A stretch of 64,000 nt of DNA from Paractinoplanes pyxinae (GTDB lineage Bacteria; Actinomycetota; Actinomycetes; Mycobacteriales; Micromonosporaceae). The notes below the pieces were generated by a model. That model was not told the origin of the DNA, did no database searches, and saw nothing but the letters and a program-made list of their open reading frames with translations. The DNA lies in assembly GCF_026626335.1 (NCBI RefSeq), contig NZ_JAPNTZ010000013.1, positions 124,001 through 188,000 on the forward strand, written 5' to 3'. This document shows positions 1 through 9,244 of this stretch, piece by piece. Position 1 is the stretch's first letter. Each line of letters opens with the position of its first letter. The translations under genes were made by a program, and so were the position numbers.

Positions 1-216
1 CCATTGACGAAAAGTTTCTTCGATCAGGCGCCCACACCAAACAGCAACTGCTTGACCGAAGCCCAAAAGCGCCGAGGCCGCAGCAGCAATGTAAGGATTA
101 TTCAGCACACGCCTTTATAGCAGACAGCCGAATCGGCCTCCTGGCGGACCGGAATGGTTGCGTCCGCTCGACCGCACATGGTGATTCAGCCGAATTCGCG
201 GTAAGTTCAGCCGTTT
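1..216. other. Window edge, no gene recognised
   Basis: This stretch lies downstream of the MFS gene, which reads towards the window start. It is less GC-rich than its surroundings. The open frames crossing it lack the strong third-position GC bias of the real genes nearby. I see no RNA gene or clear terminator. Confidence 0.5.
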
Positions 217-1509
217 CTAGGCTTTGGCGGGCTGGACGGCGAGGCCGATACCGGGGGCGATCGGCTTGAGCTTCTTGCCGGCGAAAAGCATCAGGCTCAG
301 CACGCTGGCGAAGATTGCGAGCGCCCCCGCGCCGTACCAGGCCCAGGTGTACGCGCCGAGTTGGTCGCGGACCAGGCCGGCTGCGGTGGCGGCGGCTGCG
401 GCGCCGAACTGGTGGGAGGCGAAGACCCAGCCGAAGACCACGGCGCCGCTTTCGCCGAAGTATTCGCGGCACAGGGTGACCGTGGGCGGGACCGTGGCCA
501 CCCAGTCGAGGCCGTAGAACAGGATGAACACCAGCATGCTGGGGTGGGCCGTGGCCGCGAACAGTGACGGCAGCACCAGCAGCGACAGCCCGCGCAGGAA
601 GTAGTACGCCCCGAGCAGGATGCGGCTGTCGACCCGGTCGGTCAGCCAGCCCGAGGCGATGGTGCCGGCGATGTCGAACAGGCCGACCAGCGCCAGCAGC
701 GAGGCGGCGGTGGTCTCGGTCATGCCGTGGTCGTGCGCGGCCGGGATGAAGTGGGTGCCGACCAGGCCGTTGGTCGTCGCTCCGCAGATCGCGAATCCGC
801 CCGCCAGCAGCCAGAACGGCCGCGTCTTGGCGGCCTGGCCGAGGGCGCGCAGGGCGGTCCGGGCGGCGCCGGCCGGGGCGATCGGTTTCGGCTCCTCGTA
901 GACGCCGCCGTACGCGCCCAGGCCCAACTCGGACGGGTGGTCACGCAGCCGCCACCACACCAGCGGCACCACCAGCAGCGCAGCCCCGGTGACGGTGAGC
1001 GCGGCGAGCCGCCAGCCCGAGTGTTCGGTGAGCGTGGCCAGCACCGGCAAAAAGATCAGGTTGCCGGCCGCGCCGCCCGCCGTGAGCACGCCCGTGACCA
1101 GGCCGCGGTGTTTGACGAACCAGCGGCCGGTGATGGTGGCGACGAAGCCGAGCGCCATCGACCCCGTGCCCAGGCCGACCAGCACGCCCCAGAGCAGGAT
1201 CAGCTGCCAGCTGGAGCGCATGAAGACGGTCAGGCCGGAGCCGGCCGCGACCAGCAGCAGCGCGCCCATGATGACGCGGCGGATGCCGAAGCGTTCCATC
1301 AGGGCGGCCGCGAACGGCGCGGTGAGGCCGTAGAGCAGCAGGTTGACCGAGACCGCGGCCGAGATCGTGCCCAACGACCAGCCGAACTCGTCGTGCAGCG
1401 GCCGGATCATGACGGACGGGGTGGCGCGGAATCCGGCCGCCCCGACCAGGGCGACGAAGGCGACGACGGCGACGAGCCAGGCCGGATGGATGCGGCGGAG
1501 TGTGGTCAC
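217..1509 (-). CDS. MFS transporter (OFA/monocarboxylate-like)
   Basis: This is a major facilitator family permease of about 430 residues, a normal length, with a run of about twelve hydrophobic segments. The early loop after helix 2 carries an ALMERFGIRR stretch, matching the usual MFS loop 2-3 signature. A central loop near residue 210 separates the two halves. Substrate cannot be read from sequence; the overall pattern resembles oxalate/monocarboxylate-type (OFA) members. I chose the GTG at 1509, which places the first membrane helix about 10 residues in; the frame stays open upstream to an ATG at 1581, but that would overlap the divergent regulator. The regulator starts about 70 bp away and may control it. 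Confidence 0.85.
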   Translation of the reverse strand: MTTLRRIHPAWLVAVVAFVALVGAAGFRATPSVMIRPLHDEFGWSLGTISAAVSVNLLLYGLTAPFAAALMERFGIRRVIMGALLLVAAGSGLTVFMRSSWQLILLWGVLVGLGTGSMALGFVATITGRWFVKHRGLVTGVLTAGGAAGNLIFLPVLATLTEHSGWRLAALTVTGAALLVVPLVWWRLRDHPSELGLGAYGGVYEEPKPIAPAGAARTALRALGQAAKTRPFWLLAGGFAICGATTNGLVGTHFIPAAHDHGMTETTAASLLALVGLFDIAGTIASGWLTDRVDSRILLGAYYFLRGLSLLVLPSLFAATAHPSMLVFILFYGLDWVATVPPTVTLCREYFGESGAVVFGWVFASHQFGAAAAATAAGLVRDQLGAYTWAWYGAGALAIFASVLSLMLFAGKKLKPIAPGIGLAVQPAKA

Positions 1510-1579
1510 GTACAGATTCTGCGAAGTCCGGGACGATCCGGCGAGTGGCCCGAAGGCCATCATGCGCAAGAATTGGGCC

Positions 1580-2545
1580 ATGCCTCATGTGATCGCCGTC
1601 GTCGCCCTCGACGGTGTCGTCCCGTTCGACCTCGGCACGGCCACCCAGGTCTTCGGGGCCGCCCGCGATGCCGGCCGGAACCGCCTGTACGACGTCCGCG
1701 TGTGCGGCACCGGTCCGGTGCGCACCAGCGCCGGCTTCACGATCGTCCCCGACCACGACCTGAGCGCTCTGGAGGTGGCGGACACGGTTGTCGTTCCGGG
1801 CGTCGACGCCGGGTCCACCGTCACGGACGGGACGCTCCGGGACGACGTACGGGAAGCTCTTCGAAAAGCCGCCGCGGACGGCAGGAGGATCGTGTCGATC
1901 TGCACCGGCGCCTCGGTGCTGGCCGCCGCGGGGCTTCTCGACGGCCGGCCCGCCGCCACCCACTGGCTCTGGGGCAAGCGGATCGGCGGCCTCTATCCGC
2001 AGGTGCGGTGGAACCTCGACGTGCTGTTCGTCGACGACGGCGACATCCTCACCTCGGCCGGGGTGGGCGCCGGGGCCGACCTCTGCCTGCACATCGTGCG
2101 TAACGACCACGGCGCCGAGGTGGCCAACCGGGCGGCCCGCCGCTGTGTGCTGCCGCCCTGGCGGGACGGCGGGCAGGCGCAGTTCATCGAGCGGCCGGTG
2201 CCGCACTCGGACGGCACGGGCACCGCGCCCACCCGGGCCTGGACGCTCGACCGGCTGGCCGAGCCGGTGACCCTGGAGGCGATGGCCGAGCACGCTCGCA
2301 TGAGTGTGCGCACCTTCACCCGGCGCTTCCGCGAGGAAACCGGCACCAGTCCCCGGCAGTGGCTGCTGCGGCAGCGCATCGCGCACGCTCAACTTCTGCT
2401 CGAGTCGACCGATCTGGGAGTCGAGACGGTGGCCCGCCGTTCGGGGCTGGGCAGCGCGACCGCCCTGCGGCAACACCTGCAGACCGCCATCGGCGTGGCG
2501 CCCACGGCGTACCGGCGAACCTTCCGGCAACCGGCAAGATCTTAG
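1580..2545 (+). CDS. GlxA-family transcriptional regulator (DJ-1/PfpI-like domain plus AraC HTH)
   Basis: The N-terminal about 190 residues form a DJ-1/PfpI-type amidotransferase-like domain, with the nucleophile-elbow stretch SICTGASVLAAAG and a downstream TH. The C-terminal about 100 residues hold two AraC-type helix-turn-helix motifs (MSVRTFTRRFREE and the SGLGSATALRQHL region). This architecture is typical of GlxA-type activators, which act in the cytoplasm as DNA-binding regulators. It is divergent from the MFS gene, so control of the transporter is a reasonable inference. The start is uncertain: ATG 1580 matches the usual MPH-type N terminus, while ATG 1562 has a better-placed GAAGG. 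Confidence 0.9.
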   Translation: MPHVIAVVALDGVVPFDLGTATQVFGAARDAGRNRLYDVRVCGTGPVRTSAGFTIVPDHDLSALEVADTVVVPGVDAGSTVTDGTLRDDVREALRKAAADGRRIVSICTGASVLAAAGLLDGRPAATHWLWGKRIGGLYPQVRWNLDVLFVDDGDILTSAGVGAGADLCLHIVRNDHGAEVANRAARRCVLPPWRDGGQAQFIERPVPHSDGTGTAPTRAWTLDRLAEPVTLEAMAEHARMSVRTFTRRFREETGTSPRQWLLRQRIAHAQLLLESTDLGVETVARRSGLGSATALRQHLQTAIGVAPTAYRRTFRQPARS

Positions 2546-2575
2546 GTATAACCCAAATTGTCCGATAAGTAGGGC

Positions 2576-4243
2576 GTGGACCAGACCTTCCGCCCGCTGC
2601 TGGACGCGCTCAAGCAGATCGGGATCGACCCGCTGGCCGTGGACTCGGCCGCGGAGGAAGCGCAGCGCAGCGGCCGGTCCGTGCGCGCGGTCCTCATCAA
2701 CGACCAGGTCGTCACCGAGGAGCAGCTGACCGCGGCGGCCGCCCGCGCCTTCGGCATCAACACGGTCGACCTGGTCAGCTTCCAGCCCGACCCGGCCGCC
2801 CTGAAGAAGATCCCGCTGCCGGTGGTGCTGCGGCACCGCGTGCTCGGCCTCTCGATGGCCGACGGTGAGCTGGTCGTCGGCGTCACCGACCCCGGCGACG
2901 TGGTCGCGCTGGACGACGTCCGCGCGGCCACCGGCATGATCGTGCGCCCGGTGGTGGTGGCCCGCAGCGAGGTCCGCCGGATCATCGAACGGCTGCAGCG
3001 TGAGTCCAGCGACCTGGGCGACCTGGCCGACGACGACACCGAGTCGCAGACCGGGATGGCCGCCCAGGCCACCAGCAACGACGACGCCCCGATCGTGCGC
3101 TACGTGAACAGCCTGATCGAGCAGGCCGTCATGAACCGCGCCTCCGACCTGCACCTCGAGCCGACCGAGGACGACATGCGGGTGCGCTACCGCATCGACG
3201 GCGTGCTGCACGAGGTCGACCTGGTGCCGCGGGGTGTCATGGCCGCGCTGACCTCACGCATCAAGATCATGTCGGGCGTCGACATCACCGAGAAGCGGGT
3301 GCCGCAGAACGGCCGCATCACTGCCCTCATCCGCGACCGGACGGTCGACCTGCGTACCGCCACGCTGCCCACCGTGTGGGGCGAGAAGATCGTCCTCCGC
3401 GTGCTCGACACCGGCGGCATCGACCTCGACATGGAGAAGCTGGGCTTCACGCAGCACAACCTGGAACGGTTCGCCGCGTCGTTCACCAAGCCGCACGGCA
3501 TGGTGCTGGTGACCGGCCCGACCGGTTCCGGCAAGTCGACCACCCTGTACGCCACGCTGGGCCGGATCAGCAAGCCCGAGGTCAACGTGATCACCGTCGA
3601 GGACCCGGTCGAGTACCGGCTCCGCGGCGTCAACCAGGTGCAGGTCAACGCGAAGGCCGGCCTGACGTTCGCGGCGGTGCTGCCGGCCATCCTGCGCTCC
3701 GACCCGGACGTCGTGCTGATCGGTGAGATCCGGGACGGCAACACGGCCCAGATCGCCGTCGAGGCCTCGCTGACCGGTCACCTCGTGCTGTCGACGCTGC
3801 ACACCAACGACGCCCCGGGCGCGGTCACCCGCCTCACCGAGATGGGCATCGAGCCGTTCCTGGTCGGGTCGTCGCTCGACTGCGTGCTGGCCCAGCGGCT
3901 GGCCCGGCGGCTCTGCGACTGGTGCAAGGAGGCCTACAAGCCGACCGAGGAGGAGCTCATCGGCGCGCGCTGGCCCTTCGAGGACCTGGCCGTGCCGGAG
4001 GCGCTCTACCGCCCGGTGGGCTGCCGGAACTGCGCCAACACGGGCTACCGGGGCCGGATCGCGCTGCACGAGGTCATGCCGATCAGCCCCGAGATCGAGG
4101 CGCTGACCATCCGCCGGGCCTCGTCCAACGAGATCCTCGAGGTCGCGCTCTACCAGGGGATGTACGAGCTGCGGGCGGACGGCCTGGCCAAGGCGGCCGG
4201 CGGGCTGACCTCGGTGCGCGAGGTCTCTCGCGTCGCCATCTAG
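2576..4243 (+). CDS. pilB: Type IV pilus assembly ATPase PilB (GspE family)
   Basis: This is the cytoplasmic hexameric ATPase that powers pilus extension. The first about 150 residues are the MshEN-type N domain. The secretion ATPase core follows, with Walker A GPTGSGKST near residue 315, the Asp box and a Walker B segment DPDVVLIGEIRD. Two Cys-x2-Cys pairs (CDWC near 446, CRNC near 482) form the zinc-binding insertion found in PilB/GspE and absent from PilT. At 555 residues it is full length. The start is a GTG at 2576, shortly after the preceding regulator's stop. It is the first gene of the pil operon. Confidence 0.96.
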   Translation: MDQTFRPLLDALKQIGIDPLAVDSAAEEAQRSGRSVRAVLINDQVVTEEQLTAAAARAFGINTVDLVSFQPDPAALKKIPLPVVLRHRVLGLSMADGELVVGVTDPGDVVALDDVRAATGMIVRPVVVARSEVRRIIERLQRESSDLGDLADDDTESQTGMAAQATSNDDAPIVRYVNSLIEQAVMNRASDLHLEPTEDDMRVRYRIDGVLHEVDLVPRGVMAALTSRIKIMSGVDITEKRVPQNGRITALIRDRTVDLRTATLPTVWGEKIVLRVLDTGGIDLDMEKLGFTQHNLERFAASFTKPHGMVLVTGPTGSGKSTTLYATLGRISKPEVNVITVEDPVEYRLRGVNQVQVNAKAGLTFAAVLPAILRSDPDVVLIGEIRDGNTAQIAVEASLTGHLVLSTLHTNDAPGAVTRLTEMGIEPFLVGSSLDCVLAQRLARRLCDWCKEAYKPTEEELIGARWPFEDLAVPEALYRPVGCRNCANTGYRGRIALHEVMPISPEIEALTIRRASSNEILEVALYQGMYELRADGLAKAAGGLTSVREVSRVAI

Positions 4244-4367
4244 CCGTTCAAAGGCCGAAAACCTTATCCCGTACGCCTGAGCACCGCCCGAAAACGCCAG
4301 AACTCACCCTAAACCGGCCCGTCGAAGTGCCGAATAAAAGTGGCGTCCGATACCGACGAGAGAGCCG

Positions 4368-5510
4368 GTGGAGATGTACCAGACCGACACGATGGTGCCC
4401 CAGCAGGCGGCGCCCCAGCAGCCCGACGCCCCGGCGCCGGGCGATCTCGCCGTGCTCAACCAGATGCTCGTCACGCTGGTCGAGTCGCGCGGCTCCGACC
4501 TGCACCTGACCGTCGGCACGCCACCGATGATGCGGGTCAACGGCTCGCTGCGGCCGCTCGAGGGCTACGGCAACCTCAACTCGGCCGACACCGCGCTGCT
4601 GTGCCGGGCCGCGATCTCGGCCGACCAGTGGGCGACCTTCCAGCGCGTGCAGGAGCTCGACTTCGCGCACAGCATCGTCGGCGTCTCCCGCTTCCGCGGC
4701 AACCTCTACGTGCAGCGCAACTCGTGCGGCGCGGTCTTCCGGGCCATCCCGCACGAGATCAAGCCGCTGGACGAGCTGGGCATGCCCGACTCGGTGGCCC
4801 GCTTCGCCCACCTGCCCCGCGGCCTCGTACTGGTGACCGGCCCGACCGGTTCCGGCAAGACCACCACCCTGGCCTCGATCCTCGACCTGGCCAACCGCAG
4901 CCGGGCCGACCACATCGTGACCATCGAGGACCCGATCGAGTTCCTGCACCCGCACAAGCGCAGCGTGGTCAACCAGCGCGAGGTCGGCGCCGACACCGAG
5001 ACGTTCGCGTCGGCGCTCAAGCACGCGCTGCGCCAGGACCCGGACATCATCCTGGTCGGCGAGCTGCGTGACCTCGAGACCACGGCCACCGCGCTGACCG
5101 CGGCCGAGACCGGCCACCTGGTGCTGGCGACCCTGCACACGCAGAGCGCCACCCAGACCATCGACCGCGTCATCGACATCTTCCCGCCCCACCAGCAGCT
5201 GCAGATCCGGGCCCAGCTGGCCGCCTCGCTGCAGGGCGTGGTCACGCAGGCCCTGGCCCCGCGGGCGGACAACAAGGGCCGCGTCGTGATCGCCGAGATC
5301 CTGACCGCGACCCCGGCCATCCGCAGCCTGATCCGCGAGGGCAAGTCGCACCAGATCCCCTCGTTCATGCAGGCCGGCGCGGGTGACGGCATGCTCGCGT
5401 TCGACCAGCACCTGGCCGAGAAGGTGCGCGAGCAGGTCGTGACGTTGCCGGCCGCCCTCGAGCTGTGCCACTCGCGCGAGGAACTCATGCGACTCGTCGG
5501 ACGGAGCTGA
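4368..5510 (+). CDS. pilT: Type IV pilus retraction ATPase PilT
   Basis: PilT is the motor that depolymerises the pilus and drives retraction. The 380-residue protein has Walker A GPTGSGKTT near residue 158, an Asp box and a GELRDLETT Walker B/His-box region. It also has the AIRSLIREGK motif characteristic of PilT and lacks the zinc-binding Cys pairs of PilB. The N terminus carries a short Q/P/A-rich extension before the PAS-like domain. Start is GTG 4368 or ATG 4374. It follows pilB after a 124-bp gap and pilC begins 4 bp after its stop, so the genes are probably cotranscribed. Confidence 0.96.
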   Translation: MEMYQTDTMVPQQAAPQQPDAPAPGDLAVLNQMLVTLVESRGSDLHLTVGTPPMMRVNGSLRPLEGYGNLNSADTALLCRAAISADQWATFQRVQELDFAHSIVGVSRFRGNLYVQRNSCGAVFRAIPHEIKPLDELGMPDSVARFAHLPRGLVLVTGPTGSGKTTTLASILDLANRSRADHIVTIEDPIEFLHPHKRSVVNQREVGADTETFASALKHALRQDPDIILVGELRDLETTATALTAAETGHLVLATLHTQSATQTIDRVIDIFPPHQQLQIRAQLAASLQGVVTQALAPRADNKGRVVIAEILTATPAIRSLIREGKSHQIPSFMQAGAGDGMLAFDQHLAEKVREQVVTLPAALELCHSREELMRLVGRS

Positions 5511-5514
5511 CCTC

Positions 5515-6747
5515 ATGCCGGCCACCAAGGTCTTTCGCTACAGCAGCATCGACGCCGCCGGCCACCGGGCCAAGGGCACTGTCGAGGCGCCGAACGAGGC
5601 CGCGGCCGGCAACCTGCTCAAACAGCGGGGCGAGACCCCGCTGGAGCTGATCGAGACCGGCAAGGGTCTCGACATGGAGATCAAGATTCCGGGCCTGGGC
5701 AACCGGGTCAAGCTGAAGGATCTCGCCGTCTTCTCCCGCCAGTTCGCCACGATGACCGCGTCCGGCATGTCGCTGCTGCGGTCGCTGGCGATCCTGGAGG
5801 AGCAGAGCAGTTCACCCCCGCTGAAAAAGGCGCTGGGCGACCTGCGTACGGATGTGGCCGCCGGCGCCTCGCTGTCGTCGTCCATGGCCAAGCACGACCG
5901 GATCTTCCCGCGCCTCATGATCGCCATGGTCCGGGCCGGGGAGACCGGCGGTATGATCGACCGCGCTCTGGAGCAGATCGCGGACAGCCTGGAGAAGGAC
6001 ACCGCGCTCCGCGGCAAGATCAAGAGCGCGATGACCTATCCGGCGATCGTGCTGGCGTTCACCTTCGTCCTGATCGCCGCGGTGCTCATCTTCATCGTGC
6101 CGATCTTCGAGGCGATGTTCGCCAACCTCGGCGGCGAGCTGCCGGCGATCACCCAGTTCCTGGTCGACGCCAGCCACAACATGTGGTGGATCGGCCCGCT
6201 GGTGATCACCGTCGGCGTCACCGGATCGGTCTTCTACAAGCGGCAGATGCGCGCCAGCGACGACTTCCGCCTCAAGGTCGACCGGGTCAAGGTCAAGATG
6301 CCGGTGTTCGGCTCCCTGTTCCGCAAGCTCGCGATGAGCCGGTTCGCCCGCAACCTGGGCCTGCTGCTCAACGTCGGCGTGCCGGTGATGCAGGCGCTCA
6401 CCGTGGTCGGCGAGACCACGGGCAACGAGATCATCAATGTCGCGATGAAGGACGTGCAGGCCGCCGTCCGCGACGGCCACACGATGTCCTCGGCCCTGCG
6501 CAACCACCCCATCTTCCCGGCCATGGTCACGCAGATGATCGAAGTCGGCGAAGAAAGCGGCCAAATCAGTCAGATGCTGGACAAGGTTGCCGATTTCTAT
6601 GACAGGGAAGTCGACAGCGCTGCCGAATCTCTCACCGCCTCGATCGAACCGATCATGGTGCTCGTCATGGGCGCCGTCGTGGGCGGAATGGTGATCTGTC
6701 TCTACCTACCGATGTTCACGATCTACCAGAACATTCAGAGCAACTGA
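5515..6747 (+). CDS. pilC: Type IV pilus inner-membrane platform protein PilC
   Basis: PilC is the polytopic platform that couples the PilB/PilT motors to pilin insertion and removal. The 410-residue protein has the two repeated GspF cytoplasmic domains. The repeats carry the family motifs FSRQFATMTASGMSLL (about residue 80) and FARNLGLLLNVGVPVMQAL (about 280). Membrane segments fall near residues 177-200, 223-243 and 377-403. The start ATG is 4 bp downstream of the pilT stop. The length is normal for the family. Confidence 0.96.
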   Translation: MPATKVFRYSSIDAAGHRAKGTVEAPNEAAAGNLLKQRGETPLELIETGKGLDMEIKIPGLGNRVKLKDLAVFSRQFATMTASGMSLLRSLAILEEQSSSPPLKKALGDLRTDVAAGASLSSSMAKHDRIFPRLMIAMVRAGETGGMIDRALEQIADSLEKDTALRGKIKSAMTYPAIVLAFTFVLIAAVLIFIVPIFEAMFANLGGELPAITQFLVDASHNMWWIGPLVITVGVTGSVFYKRQMRASDDFRLKVDRVKVKMPVFGSLFRKLAMSRFARNLGLLLNVGVPVMQALTVVGETTGNEIINVAMKDVQAAVRDGHTMSSALRNHPIFPAMVTQMIEVGEESGQISQMLDKVADFYDREVDSAAESLTASIEPIMVLVMGAVVGGMVICLYLPMFTIYQNIQSN

Positions 6748-6841
6748 CTGCGCACGACCAGGCCGGACTCCCGCCGGCCGAACGGGCCCCCCGCCCGGCA
6801 CCACCCGCCCGCCCCACCCTGACGCCATGGAGGCACCCCCA

Positions 6842-7354
6842 ATGCACGACATCATCACCCGGCTCCGCAACAAGAAGGACGACGAAGGCTTCACGCTCAT
6901 CGAGCTCCTTGTCGTGGTGGTCATCATCGGCGTCCTCGTCGCGATCGCCGTGCCGGTCTACCTGAACTACCGCAAGGGCGCGGCCGACAAGTCGGCCCAG
7001 TCCGACGTGCGCGGCGCGGTCAGCACGATCGAGCAGTACTACACCGACAACGGCAACTCGTACCCGCTGGCGGACCGCAAGAGCATCGCCGCGAGCTTCA
7101 ACGTCAAGGACGGCTCGACGACCGCCCCCGCCGCCGGCACCGCCGCGTCGGCCGGCTGGATCACGCTGTCGGACAAGACCACGATGACCTACCTCATCGG
7201 CACGTCGACCGGCACCCCGCCCACCAGCGTCTCGACCTACAAGGTGTGCGCGGTCAACGGCAACGGCAGCGGCAAGCTGTACGTCTACGACAGCTCCGTC
7301 GGTGGCTCGGTCAAGACGATCGACGGCGGCAAGATCGACACCTGCGCCGCCTGA
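6842..7354 (+). CDS. pilA: Major type IV prepilin PilA
   Basis: This is the structural pilin subunit. A short positively charged leader ends in DEG, followed by FTLIELLVVVVIIGVLVAIAV. That is a textbook class III signal: cleavage after Gly, Phe at mature position 1 (to be methylated by PilD) and Glu at position 5. The mature protein is about 150 residues with a long hydrophobic N-terminal helix. Two cysteines in the C-terminal third (VCAVNG and the DTCAA tail) could close the disulfide-bounded D-region. I place the start at ATG 6842, eight bases after GGAGG, rather than the in-frame ATG 6827. It is the only pilin in the operon. Confidence 0.95.
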   Translation: MHDIITRLRNKKDDEGFTLIELLVVVVIIGVLVAIAVPVYLNYRKGAADKSAQSDVRGAVSTIEQYYTDNGNSYPLADRKSIAASFNVKDGSTTAPAAGTAASAGWITLSDKTTMTYLIGTSTGTPPTSVSTYKVCAVNGNGSGKLYVYDSSVGGSVKTIDGGKIDTCAA

Positions 7355-7410
7355 TGATCTGACGACGGCCTGACGAAGATCCCACCGCCGGCGCCAAGGA
7401 GGTAGTCCCG

Positions 7411-8199
7411 ATGCCGCAGCTCCCGCTGCTCGTCGTGGTCGCCCTGCTCGGCCTGGCGGTGGGCTCTTTCCTCAACGTCGTGATCTACCGGGTGCCGCGC
7501 GACGAGTCGCTTATCCACCCGCGGTCGCACTGCCCGGCCTGCAACACCGAGGTGCACAACCGGCACAACGTCCCGGTCTTCGGGTGGCTCCTGCTGCGGG
7601 GCCGGTGCGCCGCCTGCGAGTCGCCGATCAGCCCGCGTTACCCGCTCGTCGAGGCCGGCACCGCGGTGCTGTTCGTGGCAGTGGCGGCCCGGTTCGGGTT
7701 CTCGTGGGAACTGCCCGCCTACCTCTACCTGGCGGCGATCTCGGTGGCGCTGGCGGCGATCGACCTCGACGTGATGCGCCTGCCCGACAAGATCGTCCTT
7801 CCCTCGTACGCGGTCTCGCTGCTTCTCATCGCCCCGGCCGTGATCGCCGAACGCAGCTGGTCGACCGCCGGCCGGGCCCTGCTGGCGGCGGTCGTGCTCT
7901 ACGTCGTGTACTTCGTGCTGGCGATGATGCCGCGCGGCATGGGCGGCGGCGACCTCAAGCTCGCCCCGCTGCTCGGCTTCTATCTGGGCTGGCTCGGCTG
8001 GAGCTCGGTGGCGATCGGCGCGTTCGCCGCGTTCATGCTCGGCGGGCTGGTCGCGGCCGTGCTGATGGTGCTGCGCCGGGCCAACCGCAAGAGCCGGATC
8101 CCCTTCGGGCCGTACATGCTGGCCGGCGCTTTCCTGGCGGTCTTCGCCGGAGCGCCCATCGCGCAGTGGTACGCCTCCCTGCTCGTACCCACCGTCTGA
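7411..8199 (+). CDS. pilD: Prepilin peptidase/N-methyltransferase PilD
   Basis: PilD is the membrane aspartic peptidase that cleaves the PilA leader and methylates the new N terminus. The N-terminal cytoplasmic loop has the two zinc-binding pairs CPAC (about residue 41) and CAAC (about 67), which mark the bifunctional, methylating form. The catalytic aspartates sit in AAIDLDVMRLPD (about 115) and the GGGDLKL motif (about 178). About eight hydrophobic segments follow the family pattern over 262 residues. It has an AAGGAGGT ribosome-binding site and sits directly after its substrate pilA. Confidence 0.96.
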   Translation: MPQLPLLVVVALLGLAVGSFLNVVIYRVPRDESLIHPRSHCPACNTEVHNRHNVPVFGWLLLRGRCAACESPISPRYPLVEAGTAVLFVAVAARFGFSWELPAYLYLAAISVALAAIDLDVMRLPDKIVLPSYAVSLLLIAPAVIAERSWSTAGRALLAAVVLYVVYFVLAMMPRGMGGGDLKLAPLLGFYLGWLGWSSVAIGAFAAFMLGGLVAAVLMVLRRANRKSRIPFGPYMLAGAFLAVFAGAPIAQWYASLLVPTV

Positions 8200-8218
8200 A
8201 GTTCAAGGAAGGAGACCG

Positions 8219-9244
8219 ATGGCTGGCGTCATCCCGATCGGGCTGGACATCGGCACGTCCTCCATCCGGGCCGTCGAGGTCCGCCGGGGCAAGGACGACT
8301 ACACGTTGTCCAACTTCGGCCAGGTGCCGCTGCCGCCCGGCGCGGTCGCCGGGGGCGTGGTGCAGGACCCGGTCATGGTCACCTCGGCCCTCAAGCAGCT
8401 CTGGGCGGCCTGCAAGTTCGGCACCAAGAACGTCAACCTCGGCGTGACCAACCCGCAGCTGGTGGTGCGCGAGATGGCCGTGTCCAACCTGCCCGCCAAA
8501 GAGATGCGCCAGGCCCTGCCGTTCCAGGTGAAGGACGCGCTGCCGTTGGCCGTCGAGCGTTCGCTGCTCGACTTCTACCCGCTCGAGGAGCCGGGCGACA
8601 ACCCGACCGTGCGCGGCCTGCTCATCGCGATGCCCAAGGAGGCCGTGATGAGCGCGGTCGAGGCCGTCGAGAAGGCCGGCCTGCACGTCAAGGGGGTCGA
8701 CCTGGCCTCGTTCGCCCTGCTGCGCGCGGCCTCCCGGCTCGACACCCAGATCGAGGCGATCGTCGACATCGGCCTCGACGTGACCAGCCTGGTCGTGCAC
8801 GCCGACGGCGAGCCGCTGATCGTCCGGACCGTCCCCCGCGGCGGTCAGGAGATCACCGACAGCATCGCCACCCGCCTCGGCATCCCCCAGCCCGAGGCGG
8901 AAGAGCTCAAATGCCGCTACGGGCTGCACGGCGACGGCCGGCCGGACGGCGTGGAGGCCGCCGAGGAGGCGGTCCGCCCGCTGGTCAGCGAACTGCGCAG
9001 CTCGTTCACCTACCTCGCCTCGAGCGAGCGGCACCTGCAGGTCACCCGGCTGGCCCTGTGCGGGGGCAGCGCCCTCATGCCCGGCCTGGCCGAGCACCTG
9101 CAGAACCAACTGCGGATCACCGTCATGTACGCCGACAGCGCCAGCCGCCTGCGGGACACGCGCAAGGGCCGCGAACGCGGCTTCGACAGCTTCGTGCCCT
9201 CGGCCGCCGTGTCGATCGGCCTGACCTTGGGAGCGGCAGCCTGA
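8219..9244 (+). CDS. pilM: Type IV pilus assembly protein PilM (actin-like ATPase)
   Basis: PilM is a cytoplasmic actin/FtsA-fold protein that binds the N-terminal tail of PilN and recruits the motors. The 341-residue sequence opens with the phosphate-1 motif GLDIGTSSIRAVEV. A second motif (AIVDIGLDVTSLVV, about residue 180) and an adenosine motif (LCGGSALMPGL, about 280) follow. It has a GGAAGGAG ribosome-binding site. Its TGA overlaps the pilN ATG by one base, implying translational coupling. Confidence 0.94.
   Translation: MAGVIPIGLDIGTSSIRAVEVRRGKDDYTLSNFGQVPLPPGAVAGGVVQDPVMVTSALKQLWAACKFGTKNVNLGVTNPQLVVREMAVSNLPAKEMRQALPFQVKDALPLAVERSLLDFYPLEEPGDNPTVRGLLIAMPKEAVMSAVEAVEKAGLHVKGVDLASFALLRAASRLDTQIEAIVDIGLDVTSLVVHADGEPLIVRTVPRGGQEITDSIATRLGIPQPEAEELKCRYGLHGDGRPDGVEAAEEAVRPLVSELRSSFTYLASSERHLQVTRLALCGGSALMPGLAEHLQNQLRITVMYADSASRLRDTRKGRERGFDSFVPSAAVSIGLTLGAAA

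Noticed and set aside
941..3211. Long minus-strand open frame across the regulator and pilB
   Set aside because: It runs opposite two genes with clear motifs and merges unrelated stretches; no start or ribosome-binding site.
2576..8199. Type II secretion or Com pseudopilus operon
   Set aside because: The presence of PilT with AIRSLIREGK, PilM/N/O and one major pilin favours type IV pili over a secretion or ComG system.
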